From Clostridium psychrophilum (lineage in GTDB: Bacteria > Bacillota > Clostridia > Clostridiales > Clostridiaceae): 40,926 nucleotides of DNA. The notes below the pieces were generated by a model. It saw only the letters and a list, made by a program, of their open reading frames with translations, searched no databases and was not told the origin of the DNA. Shown piece after piece: positions 18,691 to 26,362 of the stretch; position 1 is the first letter of the stretch, and every line of letters starts with the position of its first letter. The DNA lies in the NCBI RefSeq assembly GCF_018861705.1, contig NZ_JAHLEC010000027.1:1-40926 (forward strand). The letters run 5' to 3'. Both the position numbers and the translations under genes were made by a program.

Positions 18691-18797
18691 TTACTACTTA
18701 TGTATTCCAAATAACGAATGCCTAAGTAGTAATAAAATATCTAAACAGAAAGGAAGTGAATCTTTAGTGAATTTATATACTTAGTGTATACTATTTC
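18691..18797 (+). other. Two inverted repeats and a tiny leader frame before maa
   Basis: TTACTACTTA (18691-18700) pairs with TAAGTAGTAA (18723-18732) and may terminate the preceding gene. A near-consensus ribosome site (AAAGGAAGTGA) is then followed not by the maa start but by a five-codon GTG frame (MNLYT). That frame overlaps a second hairpin (AGTGAA...TTCACT with inner TATAC/GTATA, 18769-18800). This could be a translational leader; the reading is speculative. Confidence 0.35.
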
Positions 18798-18811
18798 ACT
18801 AAACATAAATA

Positions 18812-19363
18812 ATGAAAAGTGAAAAGGAAAAAATGTTAGCGGGAGAATTCTATAATGCAAGTGATAAAGAATTAGTAAAAGAAAGAAACTATGCAAAAAA
18901 TCTAACCTTCGAGTTTAACCATACAAAACCAAGTGAACTAGGGAAAGCAAAAGAACTCTTAGGAAATTTAATTGTTGCAAATGGTTCCTTTCATATTGAG
19001 GCGTCTTTTAATTGTGATTATGGATACAATATTGAAGTTGGTAAAAATTTTTATGCTAATTACGGATGTACTATACTTGACATTAATAAGGTTAAAATTG
19101 GAGACAATGTATTATTAGCACCAAATGTACAAATATATACAGCTTGTCACCCCACAAATCCTAAGGAAAGACTATCTTGCAAAGAGTTTGGAAAACCAAT
19201 TGTTATAGGAGATAATGTTTGGATTGGCGGTGGTGCAATAATATGTCCTGGAGTAAAAATAGGAAATAATGTTACTATTGGTGCCGGAAGTGTTGTAATT
19301 AAAGATATACCTGATAATGTAATTGCTGTAGGCAATCCTTGTAAAGTCATTAAAAGTATATAA
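18812..19363 (+). CDS. maa: Maltose O-acetyltransferase-type hexapeptide acetyltransferase
   Basis: The 183-residue protein has the Maa/LacA/NodL layout. An N-terminal helical cap (SEKEKMLAGEFYNASDKEL) is followed by a left-handed beta-helix of hexapeptide repeats, with IGDNVWIGGGAIICPGVKIG and TIGAGSVVIKDIPDNVIAVGNP typical of the family. It transfers acetyl from acetyl-CoA to a sugar in the cytosol; the physiological substrate is not certain. The catalytic His of the family fits YTACHPTNP. The ATG used has no ribosome site of its own. An internal ATG seven codons later (MLAGEF) has AAAGGA at 5 bases, so either may be used. Confidence 0.88.
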   Translation: MKSEKEKMLAGEFYNASDKELVKERNYAKNLTFEFNHTKPSELGKAKELLGNLIVANGSFHIEASFNCDYGYNIEVGKNFYANYGCTILDINKVKIGDNVLLAPNVQIYTACHPTNPKERLSCKEFGKPIVIGDNVWIGGGAIICPGVKIGNNVTIGAGSVVIKDIPDNVIAVGNPCKVIKSI

Positions 19364-19374
19364 AGTTGCTCAAT

Positions 19375-19539
19375 TTTGGGATTAGAGCTTATATCTACAC
19401 TTCCAGTTATTATAACATTCCCAAATAACTTCATTGCGCAATCTGTAACTGGAATAGCTACAAGATGGTATTTTAAAACATTTTCTATCAAATCATTAAT
19501 ATTACCTGTATCAAACATTGATTTTAATCTTTTATTCAT
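19375..19539 (-). pseudogene. Unrecognised coding fragment facing maa
   Basis: A minus-strand frame starts MNKRLKSMFDTGNINDLIEN and continues KYHLVAIPVTDCAMKLFGNV before running into the end of maa. It reads like real protein, but only about 55 codons lie outside maa and the ribosome site is poor. It is probably the remnant of a truncated gene. The family is not recognised. Confidence 0.3.
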
Positions 19540-19906
19540 AACATCACATTTTCTTTACGCGTTGCTCCCTCGCCGGTTCAAATTTCCATTACTTTTTTGA
19601 ATCAGCGTAAACTTGATTTTCAGAACAAGCATTTTTAGTGAAATTAGCAATATTAAATTGAAAATTTTTTTATCTATTTGTTAAATTGCATTGATAGAAT
19701 GTCAAAGTAGAATTTTGACTTTAATGAATTTATAAGTATATAGGTATTAAATCAATACTATTTAAGTAAAATATAAATAATTTCAATATGAAAATCAAAC
19801 CAAATTTAGTGTATTTTATTAAGAAAAAAAGTTATTTGAAAAATATTTAAGTAAAAACAGTGATTAATTAAAGAAATTTTGTATAGAAATAATAGTAAAA
19901 TAGATA
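19540..19906. other. AT-rich spacer upstream of the AOR promoter
   Basis: No gene is seen. An unusually GC-rich patch (GTTGCTCCCTCGCCGG, about 19560-19575) lies inside the outer inverted repeat TTTACGC/GCGTAAA, with inner TTCAAA/TTTGAA arms. Its nature is unknown. The rest is AT-rich and featureless. Confidence 0.35.
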
Positions 19907-19943
19907 TTGCATGATATGATTATATAGTATATAATTATATCAT
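19907..19943 (+). promoter_or_regulatory. SigmaA-type promoter overlapped by a 33-bp palindrome, upstream of AOR
   Basis: TTGCAT (19907-19912) and TATAAT (19930-19935) are separated by 17 bases, a near-consensus promoter that would start RNA at about 19942. The palindrome at 19911-19943 (ATGATATGATTATATA, G, TATATAATTATATCAT; one mismatch between arms) covers the spacer and -10 and is a likely operator. The bound regulator cannot be named. Confidence 0.65.
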
Positions 19944-19950
19944 AATTGAA

Positions 19951-20040
19951 TATTAGCTCCGAGCTTTTAGTGCCTTATAGGTATTAATGGCCGTTAGGGA
20001 ATAATGAGTAATTGTTATGCCTGCTATATTGCAAAGGAGT
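19951..20040 (+). ncRNA. Candidate Moco/Tuco-type riboswitch upstream of AOR
   Basis: The leader begins just after the predicted start site and folds by eye. An outer helix pairs GCTCC (19956-19960) with GGAGT (20036-20040). A hairpin pairs TGCCT with AGGTA. A further arm pairs GGC with GCC (19989-20021), with AATAAT/ATTGTT inside. It abuts a strong intrinsic terminator and lies about 240 bases before a tungstopterin enzyme gene. A structured leader with terminator is well supported. Identification as the molybdenum/tungsten-cofactor riboswitch rests mostly on context and partial resemblance (CTCCGAGC, GGGAATAA, ATGCC); a covariance search would decide. Confidence 0.5.
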
Positions 20041-20095
20041 TCATCTTTAAGACCTAAGTAAATAATTTAGGTCTTAAAGATGAACTTTTTGCTTT
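20038..20095 (+). terminator. Strong leader terminator upstream of AOR
   Basis: AGTTCATCTTTAAGACCTAA (20038-20057) pairs perfectly with the 20 bases at 20067-20086 around a 9-base loop, and TTTTTGCTTTTT follows. Its left arm shares a few bases with the 3' strand of the leader's outer helix. That arrangement fits transcription attenuation by the preceding RNA. Confidence 0.85.
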
Positions 20096-20210
20096 TTAAA
20101 TAATTATTTATGCTTTTTTACTTTAAGAAATAAGCATATAATATAAAAGTAAAAATGATATTTAAAATTAAGATGTAAACGGTTTGTCATTTCTGAAAAG
20201 GGAGGTAATT

Positions 20211-20228
20211 ATGAATACCCTGTTATAA
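20211..20228 (+). other. Five-codon leader frame with near-perfect ribosome site
   Basis: AAAGGGAGGTAATT precedes an ATG that opens only MNTLL before a TAA, about 100 bases before the AOR start. The ribosome site is better than that of many real genes here. It may be a leader peptide or the preserved start of a deleted gene. The stretch from 20096 to 20326 holds no other gene. Confidence 0.35.
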
Positions 20229-20326
20229 GGTGATTTGAGTTATTGTGGTATTTATTATTAATTCAATATTATATATATTATTATTAAATAGTATAAAAAT
20301 TTAAAATATAGAAAGGGGAAATGATT

Positions 20327-22144
20327 ATGTTCGGTTATAATGGAAAAGTTTTAAGAGTTAATTTAACAGATGAAACTTACAAAGTAGAAGCACTTGACGA
20401 GGCAAAAGCAAAAAAATATATAGGAAGTCGAGGCCTTGGAGTTAAAACATATTTTGATGAAGTAGATCCTAAAATAGACCCTTTATCAAAAGAAAATAAA
20501 CTATTAATAGTTGGAGGTCCATTAACTGGGGCACCAATGCCAACAAGTGGAAGATTTATGGTAGTAACTAAAGCGCCATTAACTGGAACTATAGCAATAT
20601 CTAATTCTGGTGGAAAATGGGGAGCTGAATTTAAATATACTGGGTTTGATATGATAATTCTAGAAGGAAAGGCTAAATCTCCTGTATATATGAGTATTGT
20701 TAATGATAAGATAGAGTTTAAATCCGCAGACCATATATGGGGAAAATTAGTACAAGAAACTACAGATATACTTCTTAAAGAATCAGATCCAAGATCAAAA
20801 GTTTTGTGTATTGGACCTGCCGGTGAAAATCTTTCATTTATGGCGGCTATTATGAATGATGTTGATAGAGCTGCCGGAAGAGGCGGAGTTGGAGCTGTTA
20901 TGGGTTCAAAAAATTTAAAAGCTATTGTTGTTAGAGGTACTGGTAAAGTTAAATTGTTTGATGAAGCAAAAGTAAAAGAAGTATCTAAAGCTAAGATTAA
21001 GATATTACGTGATGATCCAGTTGCTGGTGGGGGACTACCTACTTATGGAACTGCTATACTTGTTAATATCATGAATGAAAGTGGTATACATCCAACAAAA
21101 AATTTCCAGGGATCTTATACTGATAGAGCAGATATGATAAGTGGTGAAACTTTAACAAAGGATTGCGTAGTAAGAAAAAATCCATGTTCTAGATGTACTA
21201 TTGGTTGTGGTAGATGGATAAAACTTGATAATGGCACCGAATGTGGAGGACCTGAGTATGAAACATTATGGTCATTTGGTTCAGATTGTGACGTTTATGA
21301 TATGAATTCTATTAATACTTCAAATATGCTTAGTAATGAATATGGACTTGATACGATCTCCGCAGGATCAACTATTGCAGCTGCTATGGAATTATATCAA
21401 AGAGGATATATTAAAGATGAAGAGTTAGCGGCAGATGGACTTTCTTTAAAATGGGGAGATTCTAAAGCAGTCGAAGGTTGGATAAGAAAAATGGGATTAA
21501 GAGAAGGTTTTGGCGATAAGATGGCAGATGGTTCATATAGATTATGTGACTCATATGGACATGTAGAATATTCAATGACTGTTAAGAAACAAGAACTTGC
21601 TGCATATGACCCAAGAGGAGTTAAAGGACAAGGAATTACTACTGCTGTTAACAATCGAGGTGGTTGTCATATTAAAGGATATATGATTAGTCCTGAAATC
21701 CTTGGATACCCTGAAAAGCTTGATAGATTAAAACTTGAGGGAAAAGCAGCTTATGCTAAGGTATTCCATGATTTAACAGCTGTTATTGACTCACTTGGAG
21801 TATGTGTATTTACAACATTTGGACTTGGAGCACAAGACTATGCTGACATGTACAATGCTGTTGTTGGTGGAGAAGAATATGATGTTAATTCATTAATGCT
21901 TGCAGGAGATAGAATTTGGACACTAGAAAAATTATATAACCTTGAAGCAGGAATAGATAGTTCACAAGATACACTTCCAAAGAGATTTCTTGAAGAGCCA
22001 GTTGTTTCTGGCCCATCAAAGGGAGAAGTTTGGGAGAAAGATATATTAATTCCACAGTATTATGAAGCAAGAGGCTGGGATAAAAACGGCATTCCAACTC
22101 CAGAAACACTTACGAAATTAGGCCTTGAAGAATATATAAAATAA
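20327..22144 (+). CDS. aor: Tungsten-containing aldehyde:ferredoxin oxidoreductase
   Basis: AOR oxidises aldehydes to acids, or reduces acids with low-potential ferredoxin, using a bis-pyranopterin tungsten cofactor and one [4Fe-4S] cluster. The 605-residue length is that of classical AORs. The N-terminal domain has RVNLTDETYKVE and GSRGLGVKTYFDE. GRGGVGAVMGSKNLKA is a family signature. The cluster ligands are CSRCTIGC with a distant Cys in DSLGVCVF. DPRGVKGQGI and NRGGCH lie in the pterin-binding region. ATG 20327 has AAAGGGG 8 bases upstream and is preferred to an ATG two codons earlier. It is controlled by a promoter-operator and a structured leader, and followed by a moaD-like gene. Confidence 0.96.
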   Translation: MFGYNGKVLRVNLTDETYKVEALDEAKAKKYIGSRGLGVKTYFDEVDPKIDPLSKENKLLIVGGPLTGAPMPTSGRFMVVTKAPLTGTIAISNSGGKWGAEFKYTGFDMIILEGKAKSPVYMSIVNDKIEFKSADHIWGKLVQETTDILLKESDPRSKVLCIGPAGENLSFMAAIMNDVDRAAGRGGVGAVMGSKNLKAIVVRGTGKVKLFDEAKVKEVSKAKIKILRDDPVAGGGLPTYGTAILVNIMNESGIHPTKNFQGSYTDRADMISGETLTKDCVVRKNPCSRCTIGCGRWIKLDNGTECGGPEYETLWSFGSDCDVYDMNSINTSNMLSNEYGLDTISAGSTIAAAMELYQRGYIKDEELAADGLSLKWGDSKAVEGWIRKMGLREGFGDKMADGSYRLCDSYGHVEYSMTVKKQELAAYDPRGVKGQGITTAVNNRGGCHIKGYMISPEILGYPEKLDRLKLEGKAAYAKVFHDLTAVIDSLGVCVFTTFGLGAQDYADMYNAVVGGEEYDVNSLMLAGDRIWTLEKLYNLEAGIDSSQDTLPKRFLEEPVVSGPSKGEVWEKDILIPQYYEARGWDKNGIPTPETLTKLGLEEYIK

Positions 22145-22165
22145 CATTATAATATAGTAAAAATG

Positions 22166-22200
22166 AAACCGCATGTTATTTAAATTATTTCATGCGGTTT
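22166..22200 (+). terminator. Hairpin between AOR and the moaD-like gene
   Basis: AAACCGCATG (22166-22175) pairs with CATGCGGTTT (22191-22200). The T run is short, so it may only reduce readthrough to the moaD-like gene. Confidence 0.5.
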
Positions 22201-22231
22201 ATAATTTAAATTTTAATACGGAGGTGATAAC

Positions 22232-22456
22232 TTGAAAGTTCTTGTCAAAGTATTTGCAACTTTTAGAGAAGGTAGGCAAAAAATACAAACTTTAGAATTA
22301 GAAGAAGGCTCTACACCGAAAGATATTTTTAAAATTTTAGGAATAGAAGAGTCTGAAATTGCTATTATGCTCAGAAACGGTAGAGATAGAGAAAATGACA
22401 TTAAATTAGCAGATGGAGATACTATATCATTATTTCCGCCAGTTGGAGGTGGATAA
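22232..22456 (+). CDS. MoaD-family small sulfur-carrier protein
   Basis: This 74-residue beta-grasp protein ends in VGGG, providing the C-terminal Gly-Gly that an E1-like enzyme activates for thiocarboxylate formation. Motifs include VKVFATFREGR near the start, GSTPKDIFKILGI in the helix region and LADGDTISLFPPVGGG at the end. In molybdopterin synthesis it would carry sulfur to precursor Z, with MoaE, which is not in this window. The start is TTG, with GGAGGTGAT upstream. It sits directly behind AOR, as similar small proteins often do, and the moeB-like E1 of this window is a plausible activator. Confidence 0.88.
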   Translation: MKVLVKVFATFREGRQKIQTLELEEGSTPKDIFKILGIEESEIAIMLRNGRDRENDIKLADGDTISLFPPVGGG

Positions 22457-22505
22457 AATAATTTAATCTAATTGGTATTCACACTAATTAAGAAACGTAT
22501 TAGAT

Positions 22506-22548
22506 TTGGACCTCTCTTTCTATCTATAAGATAGAAAGAGAGGTCCAA
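22506..22548. terminator. Convergent terminator between the moaD-like gene and the transporter operon
   Basis: A 19-bp perfect stem (TTGGACCTCTCTTTCTATC and its complement) surrounds a 5-base loop. AT-rich flanks on both sides suit termination in both directions. Confidence 0.8.
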
Positions 22549-22585
22549 TAAAATAATAAAAAACATTGCTTTTAAATCAGTATTT

Positions 22586-23656
22586 TTACTGTGCTTTAAC
22601 TGGAGGCTTACCACTAATGATAAGCTTTGCTTCTGCTTCAGTAAGATCATAATTTAAAAATGTCTTGTAAAAACTTCTTGTTTCTGAAACCATATCTAGA
22701 TTTTTAAATTTATCAGGAGTTATTAATTGTGCAGCCCATTGTATTTGTAATGCTTCTTCAGCACTATAACGATCCCACATGTATCCACCATCAGGGTTTA
22801 GAACTACTTTCCCGTTTTTAACTGCTGCAACCTTTTTCCATGCATCTGTATTTATTACAGTTTTATATTTTTTAGCATCAGGCCCAAATATTATTATATC
22901 AGGATTCCATTTCATGATTTGTTCCATTGATACTTCTTTCGCATTACCAATAATTCCTGATGCTACATTAATTCCACCTGCAGCTTTGATCCAGGCATCA
23001 ATAATTGTACTGCCACCATCGATTGTTAATGGTGAAATCGTATTGACATGCATAACTTTTGGTTTCTTGTTAGTTGGTATTGTAGATGTTTTATCTGTAA
23101 TCATTTTTAACTTACTATCAAGATAAGTATTAAATGCAGTAGCCTTCTTTGTAGCATCAGGGCCGAGAATATCTCCAGTTACTTGAAAACATTTTTTTAA
23201 TCCATTGAAGTCTTTAAAAGTAAGTTGTACTGCAGGTATGCCAATGCTTGTTGCTTTATCTGCATATTTAGAACCAATAGGCAGAAAAATAATATCAGGT
23301 TTTGTCTTTAATAATCCTTCAATATTAACATCATTTTTTGTAAAAACAGTTGCTGCATTATTCATCTGTGGATTTATTAGATAAAGCCACGGTCTCCCTT
23401 TTGCAGTAAGAATTGTAGAAACAATTTTATTTCCCTGTCCTAACATATCTAAAACTTCATTATGCGCTGGCCAAGCATCCCCAATTCTATTAATTTTAGC
23501 GCGAATTACAATTTTTTTACCAGCCATATCAGTAATAGTTTTTGGGGCTACCTTGGTTTTGGTCATAGTTGAAGAACCAGTCTTTTGAGCACATCCTGCC
23601 ATTAAAAAAGTAAATATAAGTACAGATAATAATGGTAAGAATTTTTTCTTTAACAT
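22586..23656 (-). CDS. ABC transporter substrate-binding lipoprotein (FecB/BtuF-like fold)
   Basis: This 356-residue protein begins with a lipoprotein signal (MLKKKFLPLLSVLIFTFLMAGC; lipobox LMAGC, Cys22) and would be anchored outside the cell membrane. It continues with the helical-backbone binding-protein fold (TITDMAGKKIVIRAKINRI, KPDIIFLP, WNPDIIIFGP, AWKKVAAVKNGKVVLNPDG). Such proteins bind ferric siderophores, haem, cobalamin or, in the MolA group, molybdate and tungstate. The neighbours (AOR, moaD-like gene, cofactor genes) favour an oxyanion of Mo or W, by inference. It is the last gene of a permease-ATPase-binding protein operon. The ribosome site is AAGGGATG. Confidence 0.85.
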   Translation of the reverse strand: MLKKKFLPLLSVLIFTFLMAGCAQKTGSSTMTKTKVAPKTITDMAGKKIVIRAKINRIGDAWPAHNEVLDMLGQGNKIVSTILTAKGRPWLYLINPQMNNAATVFTKNDVNIEGLLKTKPDIIFLPIGSKYADKATSIGIPAVQLTFKDFNGLKKCFQVTGDILGPDATKKATAFNTYLDSKLKMITDKTSTIPTNKKPKVMHVNTISPLTIDGGSTIIDAWIKAAGGINVASGIIGNAKEVSMEQIMKWNPDIIIFGPDAKKYKTVINTDAWKKVAAVKNGKVVLNPDGGYMWDRYSAEEALQIQWAAQLITPDKFKNLDMVSETRSFYKTFLNYDLTEAEAKLIISGKPPVKAQ

Positions 23657-23690
23657 AAAAACACATCCCTTAATGTTTTATTTTAAAAAA

Positions 23691-24470
23691 TCAGTTGAGT
23701 AACGGTACTACTGATTTAATAATTTCTCCATTTACATTTATACTAATTATTTTTACATTTACACCATAAGCAGATTTAAGATTGTCTTCGGTAATAACGT
23801 CATCTACATTTCCAACAATAAATTTATCATTTTTTTGCATTAATGCAGCTTTAGTAGAACAAAGGAATGCATGGTCAGGAAAATGTGATGTCATAATTAT
23901 CCCAAAACCTTTACTCGCAAGATTATTTATCTGTTGTAAAACTCTAATCTGATTTCCAAAATCCAAATTTGAAGTTGGTTCATCCATAACCATTATTTGG
24001 GCTTGCTGGGCAAGAGATCTGGCAATTAAGACCATTTGCCTTTCACCACCACTTATTTCCGTATATATACGATTCTTTAAATATGAAATATTTAATGTAT
24101 CAATTGCTTGTTCTGCAATTTCTTTATCCTTTTTTGATGGAGAGGCAAACATATCTAAATGCGCAGTTCTCCCCATTAATACTACATCAAATACAATAAA
24201 TGGGAAGGGTGGTGTATGTTCCTGTGGAACATAACTAATTGCTTTTGCCAAACGTTTTTTTGACCAAGTTCTAATGTTCTCTTTGTCTAATAAAATTTCT
24301 CCACTTTGAAGCTTCAAAAATCCTAATATTGTTCTAAATAACGTAGTTTTTCCCACCCCATTTGGACCTAGGATACACAGTATTTCCCCCGATTTTACAC
24401 TAACAGATATATCCTTAATAATATTTTTAGTACCATAACCACAGGAAGCATTTTGAATAATAAGTTCCAT
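23691..24470 (-). CDS. FepC/BtuD-type ABC transporter ATP-binding protein
   Basis: The 259-residue ATPase has Walker A GPNGVGKTT (34-42), Q-loop SYVPQEHTPPFPF, signature ISGGERQMVLIARSLAQ, Walker B IMVMDEPTSNLDF and the switch histidine in MTSHFPDHA. The length and motifs are typical of importers with FecCD permeases. It lies between the permease and the binding-protein gene, with a 34-base gap to the latter. PPFPFIVFDVVLMGR fits the coupling region of iron/B12/molybdate-type transporters. The substrate is inferred from context only. Confidence 0.93.
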   Translation of the reverse strand: MELIIQNASCGYGTKNIIKDISVSVKSGEILCILGPNGVGKTTLFRTILGFLKLQSGEILLDKENIRTWSKKRLAKAISYVPQEHTPPFPFIVFDVVLMGRTAHLDMFASPSKKDKEIAEQAIDTLNISYLKNRIYTEISGGERQMVLIARSLAQQAQIMVMDEPTSNLDFGNQIRVLQQINNLASKGFGIIMTSHFPDHAFLCSTKAALMQKNDKFIVGNVDDVITEDNLKSAYGVNVKIISINVNGEIIKSVVPLLN

Positions 24471-24550
24471 ATGAAGAACTTCACATCCTCTTTTTTTATT
24501 TAAAGTTAAGTAGAATATACAACAAAAGATTTACTATTTCACTTTTGGTT

Positions 24551-25624
24551 TTACATCCAGCCTCTCTTGCCCTTTAGTAGCAAATATATAAAGACTGGGG
24601 CACCAATCATGGCAGTTAATATTCCTAGTGGAATTTCCATTGCAAACATACATCTTGCTACATCATCAACTCCTAGCATGAAAATGCCTCCAACGAGTAA
24701 TGAAGCAGGTAAAAGAACTTTGTAATTAGGACCTACAATCATTCGTGCTAGATGAGGGATTACTAGTCCTACCCATCCTATCATTCCACAAATAGATACT
24801 GTACTGGCAGTAAGTAATGTAGCACAAATTATTGTAATCGTTCGCACTTTATTTGTATCAATGCCCATTGACTGTGCTTCTTCATCACCAAATGAAAGCA
24901 CATTAAGTTTCCATCTTACAAGCATTAGTGGTATAAGTCCCAGTAACATTGGAATAAGAATAATTTTGATATCATTCATCGTAATTGAGGATAATCCACC
25001 CATAAGCCAAAATGTAATAGCCGGTAATTTACTGTCAGGATCTGCTACATATTTAGTTAGTGATATAAAAGAAGTAAATAATGCTTGTACAACCATACCA
25101 GTAAGGATGAGCACCAATATAGGACTACTGCCTCGCCCAACAGCCTTGCTAATAAAATAAGTTAGTGCAACTGCGGCTAATCCAAAAGAAAATGATAAAA
25201 GTTGAATCCATATTGATCCTAATGAAAGTAAAATTGCAATTGCAGCGCCAAAACCTGCTCCTGCGGATGCACCTAATATATCAGATGATACCATTGGGTT
25301 TTTAAATAACCCTTGAAATGCTGCTCCTGATACAGAAAGTACTGAACCAACCAAAATTGCAGCAATAATTCTAGGAAGTCTTACATCAAATAATACTGCT
25401 TGAACTGTATTATTTGAAGCTCCATTTTGTGTAATTTTTAAGTAAAATGCATTTATAAGTTGATTAAATGAGATGGGATACCTCCCTAGTGTGAATGATA
25501 TAATAAATGCGACAATCAATAAAACAATTAAAATAAAAATTATGGCATTTTGTGTGATTTTTTTTGATGGTTCATTTCCTATATACTCTTTTTTGATTGT
25601 TTCCGTGTTTTTATCATTACTCAA
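24551..25624 (-). CDS. FecCD-family ABC transporter permease
   Basis: This integral membrane protein of about 357 residues has roughly ten helices. It carries the FecCD signatures RLPRIIAAILVGSVLSVSGA, FQGLFKNPMVSSDILGASAGA and GWVGLVIPHLARMIVGPNY. A hydrophilic N-terminal stretch of 30 residues precedes the first helix (IIFILIVLLIVAFIISF). The start is a TTG: the one at 25624 has AGGAGG at 9 bases, whereas another two codons earlier is too close to that site. It is first in the transporter operon. Its upstream region contains a 136-bp structured repeat. FecCD permeases carry metal chelates, corrinoids and, in MolB types, molybdate/tungstate. Confidence 0.93.
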   Translation of the reverse strand: MSNDKNTETIKKEYIGNEPSKKITQNAIIFILIVLLIVAFIISFTLGRYPISFNQLINAFYLKITQNGASNNTVQAVLFDVRLPRIIAAILVGSVLSVSGAAFQGLFKNPMVSSDILGASAGAGFGAAIAILLSLGSIWIQLLSFSFGLAAVALTYFISKAVGRGSSPILVLILTGMVVQALFTSFISLTKYVADPDSKLPAITFWLMGGLSSITMNDIKIILIPMLLGLIPLMLVRWKLNVLSFGDEEAQSMGIDTNKVRTITIICATLLTASTVSICGMIGWVGLVIPHLARMIVGPNYKVLLPASLLVGGIFMLGVDDVARCMFAMEIPLGILTAMIGAPVFIYLLLKGKRGWM

Positions 25625-25647
25625 GTACAATACCCTCCTAATAACTA

Positions 25648-25783
25648 TTAAATCATCTCCTGGGTCGTTGCAATATTAACAACTTTGGAAGCAAATTTAG
25701 ACTGCCACTAAAGTAATTTTCCTAGTCTAGACAACTGCCACTTATAGAAGATGTTAGACTTGAAGCTTCCAAAATGTTGTTAA
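25648..25783 (-). repeat. Dispersed repeat, copy B (structured, possible MITE/IS200-IS605-type relic)
   Basis: This inverted and longer copy of the 5968-6061 element shares TTAACAACATTT, CTTCTATAAGT, GTCTAAAT and the 27-base end block. Its own arms fold back: TTAACAACTTTGGAAGC (25673-25689 region) pairs with GCTTCCAAAATGTTGTTAA at the other end with a small bulge, and TAGACT/AGTCTA forms an inner hairpin. It lies in the 5' leader of the transporter operon, 24 bases before the permease start. Confidence 0.6.
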
Positions 25784-26325
25784 ATCAAACGCAAATAGAA
25801 CACCTTAAAAGAAGACGCTAAAATGCATTAATCTATCTCTTTTGCAAAAAAACAATATAACTTTTTAGATTATTTTTAATTGACATGCTACTTTAGTGAA
25901 AATTTGTTAATTGATTGTATTAACAAATATTATTATACACTAGTTTGTTAACTTATATAAATATACATTTATGAATAACCCCCTCTACTTTACAACGATT
26001 TTTTTATATTGTTGGAATTAATATCCACCATGTAACTACATACCATTTAGTAATCGAGCCTATATTTCTACAAACTCTTAATTTAGTTTATTTAAGCCTC
26101 TTTTTCCCATTTCTCTTATTAAAATACTTCTAGATATAGTTGTTACGTCTAAAACTTCTGTGCAACTGCTAGTTCTAAACATTTTTATGAAAATAACCAT
26201 GTAGGATACATTTTACTGCGTTAAAAAGTTCATTTTTAGTCTAATCTTTTTTATAAGGAAGCTAAAAACCACTGTTCTTTCGGTACAGTTTACTTCACCA
26301 TACTAATTTAACTAAATTAAAACAT
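25784..26325. other. Long gene-free region upstream of the transporter operon
   Basis: It holds no supported gene. A minus-strand frame of about 38 codons (around 26085-26200; ...SILIREMGKRGLNKLN) reads somewhat like protein but has no ribosome site. ATTTATGAATAA at 25967-25978 matches 12 bases of the box upstream of both cphA genes. The rest is AT-rich. Confidence 0.35.
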
Positions 26326-26360
26326 AAAAAAAAACCCGACTAAATTTAGTTGATGGTTTT
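26326..26360 (-). terminator. Terminator after the tmRNA-like sequence
   Basis: On the minus strand AAAACC, then ACTAAATTTAGT, then GGGTTTT fold into a hairpin with a long T run. It begins 3 bases after the CCA end of the tmRNA-like sequence. Confidence 0.6.
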
Positions 26361-26362
26361 AC

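Noticed and set aside
19555-19613. A tRNA fragment suggested by GCCGGTTCAAATTTCC
   Set aside because: The T-arm-like string does not pair as a T-arm, and no acceptor or anticodon parts can be built around it.
24551-25624. Calling the ABC operon an iron-siderophore or B12 importer outright
   Set aside because: The families fit, but no Fur box, cobalamin riboswitch or siderophore genes are seen; context points to Mo/W, so the substrate is left open.
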